From: an uncultured Alphaproteobacteria bacterium
Lineage (GTDB): Bacteria; Pseudomonadota; Alphaproteobacteria; HIMB59; GCA-002718135
DNA length: 64,000 bases
Reading direction: 5' to 3'
Assembly: GCA_902582755.1 (NCBI GenBank)
Contig: CACHSZ010000001.1
Location: 49,774-113,773 of the forward strand
The number at the start of each line of letters is the position of its first letter. Position 1 is the first letter of the stretch. A program made the translations under genes and the position numbers. Below the pieces are notes generated by a model that was not told the DNA's origin, made no database searches, and saw nothing but the letters and a program-made list of their open reading frames with translations. Below are positions 58,272 to 64,000 of the stretch, piece by piece.

Positions 58272-58877
58272 ATGTTTTCAACAAGAAATTTTAATCGCAG
58301 TAAACCTGTTTTATTTATTTTAATTCTATTTCCTAGTCTACTCTGGGCTTACCAATTTGTTACTGGTAATCTTGGAGTAAATCCAATTGAAAAACTAATG
58401 GATGAGTTAGGTCTAATGGCACTTAGATTAATAATAATAACTCTTATGATTACTACTCTATCAAATATTAAACCTTTAAAATCGATAGTTGTATTACGAA
58501 GAATGATTGGACTTTTTGCTTTCTATTATGTTTGTTTGCATTTCTCCACTTACATTGTTTTAGATCATTTTTTAGATATGAAATTTATCATACAAGATAT
58601 TATAAAAAGACCATTTATAACTTTTGGTTTTATAAGTTTTCTTTTTTTAATCCCGCTCGCTAGCACTTCAACAAACAATATGATTAAACGATTAGGTTTT
58701 AAATTATGGAAGAAAATTCATTATTTAATTTACCCAGTAGCCATTCTGGCTAGTATGCATTTTTATGTTTTAGTTCGTGCTGATAAAACTGAACCAGTCA
58801 TTTATATGGGAATAATTATCCTCTTGTTACTTCACAGAATATTTAAAAGACTTACTCGTCCTCAGTTGGCTCAGTAA
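58272..58877 (+). CDS. msrQ: Haem membrane subunit MsrQ (YedZ)
   Basis: MsrQ passes electrons from the respiratory chain to MsrP. The 201-residue protein has about six membrane segments. His residues in YYVCLHFSTYI and the KLWKKIHYLIYPVAILASMHFYVL block are haem ligands of the ferric-reductase-like domain. The start at ATG 58272 is used; the ATG at 58268 leads to a quick stop. Its 3' end overlaps the convergent MFS gene by 26 bases. Confidence 0.95.
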   Translation: MFSTRNFNRSKPVLFILILFPSLLWAYQFVTGNLGVNPIEKLMDELGLMALRLIIITLMITTLSNIKPLKSIVVLRRMIGLFAFYYVCLHFSTYIVLDHFLDMKFIIQDIIKRPFITFGFISFLFLIPLASTSTNNMIKRLGFKLWKKIHYLIYPVAILASMHFYVLVRADKTEPVIYMGIIILLLLHRIFKRLTRPQLAQ

Positions 58878-60090
58878 CGGGGTTCATTTCCATCCCGGCA
58901 GGACTAATATTTCGTGGTAAAGGATTATATTGTGATTCAAGATCACGTGGTTTAGTTCTTTGTGTCATTCTATACAAACCAAACAGTCCTAGTAGTCCGT
59001 GTATTAAAAATAAATAGATGTAAAAACCTACCGCTCCCAAAATTTCCATGAATCCAGAAACAAACAAAGGTCCGATAATTGATCCAATACCAATAAGTAT
59101 ACCAAAGGTTGCACTTGCTGATACTATCTCATTAGGTTGTAAGAAGTCATTTGTATGAGCAACTGTAAGTGAATACATTGGTAAACATGCAACTGAAAAA
59201 AGACCGGTAAAAATTAAGAACAATGTTAGTGGCATAAAGTTTGCAAAAACAAAAAATAAACTCAAACCTGAAGCCATAAAGGAAACAGCAATAAGAATAA
59301 CACGTCTATCAATTCTATCTGACAAATATCCAATAGGCCATTGGGATAAGGCGCCAGCTGATGTTATAATCATCATATACAGAGAAATTTCAAATAAGCT
59401 TAAATTAATAGATGATGCATAAATTGCACCGTACCCAAAAACTGCACTATGCGATAAACCAGTTGCTAACGCACCAACAAAACCTAAAGGTGAAACAGTA
59501 TAAAATTCTCTTAAAGAAAAATATTTTGGACTTTCTGTATTAGGTTGTTCTGTTGAAGAGAGAAGAATAGGAAGAAGCGCGAATGATAATAAGATTGATA
59601 CTAAAATAAATAAATCAACTTTAGCTGGATCACTTAAATTTAATAAAAATTGCCCTGCTCCAACAAATACAAATGTAAAAATCATATAGATAGAAAGTAA
59701 TTGTCCACGAGTTTCGTTAGTTGATTTTTCATTTAACCAACTTTCCATTATTACATATATACCTGCAAGACTCATGCCTGTTAAAATACGAATAAACATC
59801 CATGAATACGGATGAACAAATACTGAGTGTAATAATATAGCGATAGAAGCAAGCGATGCTAAAGCAGCAAAAACTCTTATGTGACCAACACGTTGTAAAA
59901 AAATGGGAATTGTTAACGCACCAGTTAAGTATCCTACGTAATAACCAGCTATAATAAGTCCTGATGCAAAAAAACTAAAACCTTCTAAAACAGAACGAAC
60001 ACCGATAAGTGTTCCTTGTAAACCATGACCAAGACTAATTAAAGCAAAGCCAAAAAAAAGGGCCCAAGTGTTTTGTAGTACCTTAAACAT
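58852..60090 (-). CDS. MFS transporter (YcaD-like)
   Basis: The 412-residue protein has 12 hydrophobic segments. FFGFALISLGHGLQGTLIGVR at the start, YVGYLTGALTIPIFLQRVGHIR as the MFS loop 2-3 signature, FIRILTGMSLAGIYVIMESWLNE near 110 and GYLSDRIDRRVILI near 255 resemble the YcaD branch. A soluble tail with TKPRDLESQYNPLP ends the chain. The substrate is unknown. It begins 22 bases after the stop of the upstream TIGR02300 gene. Confidence 0.88.
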   Translation of the reverse strand: MFKVLQNTWALFFGFALISLGHGLQGTLIGVRSVLEGFSFFASGLIIAGYYVGYLTGALTIPIFLQRVGHIRVFAALASLASIAILLHSVFVHPYSWMFIRILTGMSLAGIYVIMESWLNEKSTNETRGQLLSIYMIFTFVFVGAGQFLLNLSDPAKVDLFILVSILLSFALLPILLSSTEQPNTESPKYFSLREFYTVSPLGFVGALATGLSHSAVFGYGAIYASSINLSLFEISLYMMIITSAGALSQWPIGYLSDRIDRRVILIAVSFMASGLSLFFVFANFMPLTLFLIFTGLFSVACLPMYSLTVAHTNDFLQPNEIVSASATFGILIGIGSIIGPLFVSGFMEILGAVGFYIYLFLIHGLLGLFGLYRMTQRTKPRDLESQYNPLPRNISPAGMEMNPVTEPTEDE

Positions 60091-60112
60091 CTTCTAAATT
60101 TTTATTGAAATT

Positions 60113-60466
60113 TTAGTATTCTTCTTCGCCGTCTTCTTTAGGTTTAATACCTTCGGCTATTGGATCAATTTCTGTTTCATCTTCTAGTAAAACAGTATCA
60201 TCCTCAAGATTGTCTTCGTTGTTATCCAAATCCAGATTCTCGATATCAAGATCATCATCTTTTTCTTTTGGTTTTGGAGGGATAGGATTAGTTAAAGGAG
60301 CAGCATTAGTACTTCCAGGTTTTCTTCCACGTCTTGGTCTAGTCATGGTAGTAACTTCAATTTCTTTACCACACTCAGGACATTCCAGTTCCGTTCTTCC
60401 TAAGTCGTAGTATTGCTTACTACACATTGGACAAATTCTTTTTAAACCCCAAGATTCTTTGTACAT
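60113..60466 (-). CDS. TIGR02300 family zinc-ribbon-like acidic protein
   Basis: The 117-residue protein has an N-terminal zinc ribbon: ICPMCSKQYYDLGRTELECPECG (CxxC at 12-15 and 29-32). A basic patch, RPRRGRKPGS, and a long Asp/Glu-rich tail follow. This is the pattern of TIGR02300, a family largely restricted to alphaproteobacteria with no known role. It starts two bases after the stop of the small CHCC zinc-finger gene, so the two form a tight pair. Confidence 0.9.
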   Translation of the reverse strand: MYKESWGLKRICPMCSKQYYDLGRTELECPECGKEIEVTTMTRPRRGRKPGSTNAAPLTNPIPPKPKEKDDDLDIENLDLDNNEDNLEDDTVLLEDETEIDPIAEGIKPKEDGEEEY

Positions 60467-60468
60467 TT

Positions 60469-60639
60469 CTACTCTTCTTTTTTTATAAATATTTTACCGC
60501 AATAACCACAAACAATTTTGTTCTCATTATTAAAGGTATAATAAACTGCGGGATGTCCTAAACCATCTTCACCACCATCGCAAGAGATAGTTTCGGTTTT
60601 TGGATCTACTTCCACAATATCCTTAGTCATAAAAGTCAT
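60469..60639 (-). CDS. NDUFS6-like zf-CHCC zinc-finger protein (56 aa, missed by the ORF track)
   Basis: I found this gene by translating the 208-base gap on the minus strand. It reads from ATG 60639 to TAG at 60471-60469 without interruption. The protein contains ISCDGGEDGLGHPAVYY and KIVCGYCGKIFIKK: Cys20, His29, Cys44 and Cys47 form the CHCC zinc site of the PF10276 family. Relatives match the NDUFS6 accessory subunit of complex I, present in alphaproteobacteria and mitochondria. ATG 60630 is an alternative start. It is followed two bases later by the TIGR02300 gene. Confidence 0.88.
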   Translation of the reverse strand: MTFMTKDIVEVDPKTETISCDGGEDGLGHPAVYYTFNNENKIVCGYCGKIFIKKEE

Positions 60640-60674
60640 ATAAAATTTTCGTGCAAAAAGTCTATATTTTTTCC

Positions 60675-61523
60675 TTATAGAATTTGAAAATAAACAACCG
60701 AAATACCACTCACTATTAGAATAGAAGGTATTATTCGAGATTTTGCATTCTTCTCAAATAAAAAAAACATTCCAATAATTGCTGCAAACACAATGCTTAT
60801 TTCTCTAATACTAGAGACATAAGCTATTTCTATAAATTGCATACTCCAAACAACAATTGCGTAACTACTTGTTGCAAATACACCAGCAGCAATCCCAGAT
60901 CTAAAAGTGTACGTTTCTCTTTTTCGTAAACCATCTTTCGAGATCAAACCAATAATTAGTACAGGTATTCCATTAAGTGTGAAGAGCCAGTAAATATAGG
61001 AAAAACCATTTTCAGAAAGTCTAACCCCGACCCCGTCAACTAAAGTGTAAGCAGTAATTAGAATAGCCGTTGATATTGCGAGAGCAAAACCTCTGAAGTT
61101 AAAAGATAAATTTTTAGAATAAGAAATTAAAAATAAACCAATACAAACAATTAATATTCCAACAAAACCAGCAACACTAATATCAGAACTTAAAAATAAA
61201 ATACTAATGATCGCTACAAACAAACATGAACTTCCTCTAGAAATTGGATATATGTAAGAGAGATCACCGTACCTATATGAGTAGATAACATTTAGTCTGT
61301 AGAAGACATGAATGATTACGGTTGCTATTAAAAAATACCAAACCTCTAAAGTTGGGAATGGAACAGTAAATGTTAAAGGTAAAAAAATAGTAACTTCCAA
61401 GACAGACGTTATACCCATTAATGATAAAGGGTTCTTGCTTGATTTTATTATAGCACTCCAAACTGCATGACATAGAGCAGAAACAAGAATTAAGATAAAA
61501 ATAAAATTTACTGACAATGTCAT
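60675..61523 (-). CDS. EamA/DMT-superfamily transporter
   Basis: The 282-residue membrane protein has ten hydrophobic segments and two EamA repeats. ALCHAVWSAIIKSSKNPL is near the start, IYPISRGSSCLFVAIISILFL in the first repeat and YVSSIREISIVFAAIIGMFFL in the second. The ISRG and SIREIS blocks occur in a subgroup of EamA transporters often annotated only as DMT family. The substrate is unknown. It is 14 bases from the sugar permease gene upstream and 35 from the zinc-finger gene downstream, and may be in the same transcript. Confidence 0.87.
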   Translation of the reverse strand: MTLSVNFIFILILVSALCHAVWSAIIKSSKNPLSLMGITSVLEVTIFLPLTFTVPFPTLEVWYFLIATVIIHVFYRLNVIYSYRYGDLSYIYPISRGSSCLFVAIISILFLSSDISVAGFVGILIVCIGLFLISYSKNLSFNFRGFALAISTAILITAYTLVDGVGVRLSENGFSYIYWLFTLNGIPVLIIGLISKDGLRKRETYTFRSGIAAGVFATSSYAIVVWSMQFIEIAYVSSIREISIVFAAIIGMFFLFEKNAKSRIIPSILIVSGISVVYFQIL

Positions 61524-61537
61524 CAGTAGATAAGAAT

Positions 61538-62431
61538 TTACTTCATGCCTGTCAAAGTAATTCCTTCAATAAATCGTTTTTGTGCGATTATAAAAGCAAC
61601 AATAAGAGGAACAGTTACAGTAACTATTGAAGCCATCATAGGACCAAATTCGTCACTATCAATCCCACCTCTGAATTCTCTTATACCAAGTGGTGGAGTA
61701 AAGAGATCTCTATTTCCTGTTATTACCATACGAGGCCAGAAATAATCATTCCAATGTGCAACAACTGAGAATATTGCAAAAGCAAGTAACGCTGGTATTG
61801 CAGTTGGAAGCATTACTTTCCATACGATTGCGTACTCTCCCATGCCATCCATCCTGGCGGCATCAATTAATTCATCTGGAACAGTCATAAAGAATTGCCG
61901 CATTAAAAAGATTCCAAACACCGATATGGTCCAGGGGAGTATTAAGGCGGAATAAGTGTCAACTAATCCTGCCTGGGCCAACATAACATATAATGGAAGT
62001 GCAATTCCGTGAACAGGAATGAGCAAGCAAAATAAAACCATCGAGAAAACAAATTCTCGTCCATAAAACCGTAACTTGGCAAGTGCATATGCGCACGGTA
62101 ATGCGACTAAAACCTGAATAATGAAGATTGATAAAGTAACAATGACACCATTCATTAAGTATCTAGGAATAGGGGCTTTTTCAAATGCAAACCAATAGTT
62201 GTATTGATATGGCTTCATTGTACATGTTTCTTCTGAATAACCAGTTTTAACACATACGGGAAACGTTTGAGTTTCTTGCGCACCAATAAGACCACCAGAA
62301 ATTGATTGGATTTCTTGCTGAGATTTTAATGACATAGAAACCATCATATAAAAAGGAAGCATCACTACAATAGCACCAATAATTAAGATTGCATGTTTCC
62401 AACCTTCCCCAATATATTGTTTAGCTTCCAT
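61538..62431 (-). CDS. Sugar/glycerol-phosphate-type ABC permease (UgpE/MalG-like)
   Basis: The 297-residue inner-membrane permease has six segments. The EAA loop is DELIDAARMDGMGEYAIVWKVMLP near 195. VALPCAYALAKLRFYGREFVF and HWNDYFWPRMVITGNRDLFTPPLG match UgpE-type permeases. The first periplasmic loop is about 30 residues longer than usual and holds two cysteines (Cys60 and Cys70). The ATG overlaps the stop of the UgpA-like gene by one base. Confidence 0.92.
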   Translation of the reverse strand: MEAKQYIGEGWKHAILIIGAIVVMLPFYMMVSMSLKSQQEIQSISGGLIGAQETQTFPVCVKTGYSEETCTMKPYQYNYWFAFEKAPIPRYLMNGVIVTLSIFIIQVLVALPCAYALAKLRFYGREFVFSMVLFCLLIPVHGIALPLYVMLAQAGLVDTYSALILPWTISVFGIFLMRQFFMTVPDELIDAARMDGMGEYAIVWKVMLPTAIPALLAFAIFSVVAHWNDYFWPRMVITGNRDLFTPPLGIREFRGGIDSDEFGPMMASIVTVTVPLIVAFIIAQKRFIEGITLTGMK

Positions 62432-63387
62432 TAATAATGAACCCTCTTCTCAATGACATATCTTTGGAAAAACGTTAACACAAGAATAAATCCAATAAAG
62501 ACAACAGTGATTGCTGCACCGATACTTGTTAAGTTTTGTTGAATAGCTTTTTCAAAAATTGCATACATCATGACATACGTTGTTTTTGATGGACCACCTT
62601 TGGTCAGTATTTCGATTGTATCAAATACCTGAAATGTTCTAATGGTAGTAATAGTCACAACAAACAACGTTGTTGGACCAAGCATTGGCCATGTAACAAG
62701 TTTAAATTGTTCCCATGTAGATTTAGCCCCATCCATTTCTGCTGCTTGGTATAACTCTCTCGGTATACTTGTTAAGCCAGCTAAATATAAAACCATGTTA
62801 AAACCAAAAGCCTGCCAAATTCCGATGAAACATACTGTCCAAATCGCTGTATTTTTTTGTTTTAACCAATATGGAAAATCCATGTTGTTTGCACATGCTA
62901 CAGCATACCAGCTTTCTTGTGAGTCTACCCACGGCAACCAATGAAAACCAAGAATGAATTCCCTAACTCCTCCACACCCATTTGCTAAAAAACTATTTAC
63001 AATTCCTAATGTTGGATGAAGAGTAAATTCCCATGCAATTGCCATTGCAAGAAGAGTTGCCATAACTGGAAGAAAGAAAATTGTTTTATATATATCAGCG
63101 CCAAACCTTAGTGAATTTAAGAGCATTGCAGCACATAATCCAAGTACAACAGAAATTGGAACGACAACAATAACATACGTCGCTGTGGCCCAAATCATTT
63201 TGACATATGTTTTTCTATTGAACATCTTGTCATAATTTTCTAGTCCAACCCACTCGAATGTTTTGTTTCCTAAATTATAGTCAGTAAAAGAAATTCCTCC
63301 TGCAAGAAAAAGAGGAAAAATTAAAATAATTATCATCAGTATGATTGCTGGAGCAATAAACCATATGTGAGCTTTTGAATTATGCAT
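62431..63387 (-). CDS. Sugar/glycerol-phosphate-type ABC permease (UgpA/MalF-like)
   Basis: The 318-residue permease starts IWFIAPAIILMIIILIFPLFLAGGISFTDYN, typical of UgpA. The EAA loop is ELYQAAEMDGAKSTWEQFKLVTWP near 210. NSLRFGADIYKTIFFLPVMATLLAMAIAWEFTLHP is another family block. The periplasmic loop after that block is enlarged (about 135-180) with Cys138 and Cys165. It overlaps the ATPase gene by eight bases and pairs with the UgpE-like permease. Confidence 0.92.
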   Translation of the reverse strand: MHNSKAHIWFIAPAIILMIIILIFPLFLAGGISFTDYNLGNKTFEWVGLENYDKMFNRKTYVKMIWATATYVIVVVPISVVLGLCAAMLLNSLRFGADIYKTIFFLPVMATLLAMAIAWEFTLHPTLGIVNSFLANGCGGVREFILGFHWLPWVDSQESWYAVACANNMDFPYWLKQKNTAIWTVCFIGIWQAFGFNMVLYLAGLTSIPRELYQAAEMDGAKSTWEQFKLVTWPMLGPTTLFVVTITTIRTFQVFDTIEILTKGGPSKTTYVMMYAIFEKAIQQNLTSIGAAITVVFIGFILVLTFFQRYVIEKRVHY

Positions 63388-64000
63388 TAGTAAATTGAAC
63401 CCTCATTCCTGCTTGATTAAATAGTAATGCTTTATCTGAAACTCTTTTTATATTTACACTTGAACCGTTTGAAATTTGGTGAGTAAATTGTGGTAAGCCC
63501 CTTACAATTATTTTATTTGAACCGTCTTCAATATTTACATGAAAGAAAATATCTGAACCTAAATTTTCTCTATATGCAACTGTTCCACTAAATGTATTTT
63601 CATTACTTTCATTTGTAATTTCTAAATGTTCTGGTCGAATACCAATATGTAAATCTGTATTACTTTCAGAACTTTTTCTTTTTAAACTAACGTTGAGAAA
63701 ACTTACTGTCCCACTTGAGTCCGAAGTTCCTTTAAATATATTTATTTTTGGACTTCCAACAAACTGAGCTACACTTAATGAGGAAGGATTATCATATACT
63801 TCTTGAGGTGTATCTAGTTGTAATAAATTTCCATCAATCATAACTGCCATTCTAGAAGACATAGTTAACGCTTCTGCTTGATCATGTGTTACGTACACAA
63901 AAGTAGTTTTAAGTGAATTATGAAGTTCAGATAGTTCAGATCGCATGTGAACTCTCAAAGCTGCATCTAAATTTGAAAGAGGCTCATCCATTAAAAAGGC
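63380..64000 (-). CDS. Sugar ABC transporter ATPase (UgpC/MsmK-like), C-terminal part cut by window end
   Basis: The reading frame stays open to base 64000, where it begins AFLMDEPLSNLDAALR. That is Walker B and the D-loop, so the Walker A and signature motifs lie outside the window. The H-loop FVYVTHDQAEALTMS follows, then a TOBE domain (LHIGIRPEHLEI). This is the MalK/UgpC class. The visible part is 206 codons plus the stop. The track start at 63991 is an internal Met. With the two permeases it forms an ATPase-permease-permease order; the binding protein is not in view. Confidence 0.92.
   Translation of the reverse strand, partial: AFLMDEPLSNLDAALRVHMRSELSELHNSLKTTFVYVTHDQAEALTMSSRMAVMIDGNLLQLDTPQEVYDNPSSLSVAQFVGSPKINIFKGTSDSSGTVSFLNVSLKRKSSESNTDLHIGIRPEHLEITNESNENTFSGTVAYRENLGSDIFFHVNIEDGSNKIIVRGLPQFTHQISNGSSVNIKRVSDKALLFNQAGMRVQFTNA

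Overview
The window is a compact, AT-rich stretch of bacterial chromosome. Gene content and order point to an alphaproteobacterium: a TIGR02300-type protein, a DUF2244 protein, an NDUFS6-like CHCC zinc-finger protein, the rph/hrcA and rsmI/LppC gene pairs, and a Mg-type HemB. The low GC, very short spacers, overlapping genes and many ABC transporters suggest a streamlined marine lineage of the SAR11/HIMB59/AEGEAN-169 kind. That placement is an inference. No rRNA, tRNA, insertion sequence, prophage or CRISPR array was seen. No gene-free stretch exceeds about 215 bases.

Layout. 1-3.6 kb (minus): partial ArnT-like glycosyltransferase, tandem PAP2 phosphatase and hslVU. 3.7-7.6 kb (plus): hisB-hisH-GNAT-hisA-hisF-hisE-HIT. 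7.6-11.6 kb: envelope and housekeeping genes (DolP-like lipoprotein, rsmI, LpoA/LppC-like lipoprotein, rdgB, rph). 11.6-17.4 kb (plus): hrcA-grpE-dnaK-dnaJ-dapB. 17.4-22.6 kb: DUF2244, a large pyruvate carboxylase, a lipoprotein and upp. 22.7-27.4 kb: a complete BMP-type nucleoside ABC importer. 27.4-36.2 kb: NTF2-like protein, katG, then a minus-strand run of DUF2141-cysS-thrS-hemB-hisI-ribA-cupin. 36.2-41 kb: a p-aminobenzoate/folate operon meeting a divergent TrpF-like gene. 41-46.9 kb: DUF1800/DUF1501 pair, then cdd-punA-deoA and an O-methyltransferase. 46.9-51.2 kb: small heat-shock protein and an iron ABC importer whose ATPase gene lies on the opposite strand. 51.2-60 kb: M48 lipoprotein, adenosine deaminase and kinase, a DMT transporter, an orphan YejA-like binding protein, cytochrome c, MsrPQ and an MFS protein. 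60-64 kb (minus): TIGR02300 protein, a 56-residue zinc-finger protein absent from the ORF track, an EamA transporter, and a Ugp/MalFGK-like sugar importer cut by the window end.

How the genes work together. Two themes stand out. The first is nucleoside uptake and salvage: BMP importer, upp, cdd, punA, deoA, adenosine deaminase and adenosine kinase. The second is protein and oxidative stress: hslVU, hrcA-grpE-dnaK-dnaJ, hsp20, katG and msrPQ. Three heat-shock genes have RpoH-like promoters of similar architecture, and the hsp20 leader has a ROSE-like hairpin covering its ribosome binding site. I did not find an obviously new defence or mobile system. The best leads are the hsp20 RNA thermometer candidate, the leaderless hslV prediction, the divergent TrpF/PabB/PabA proteins, the cysteine-paired loops in the sugar permeases, and the dense 3' antisense overlaps between convergent genes.
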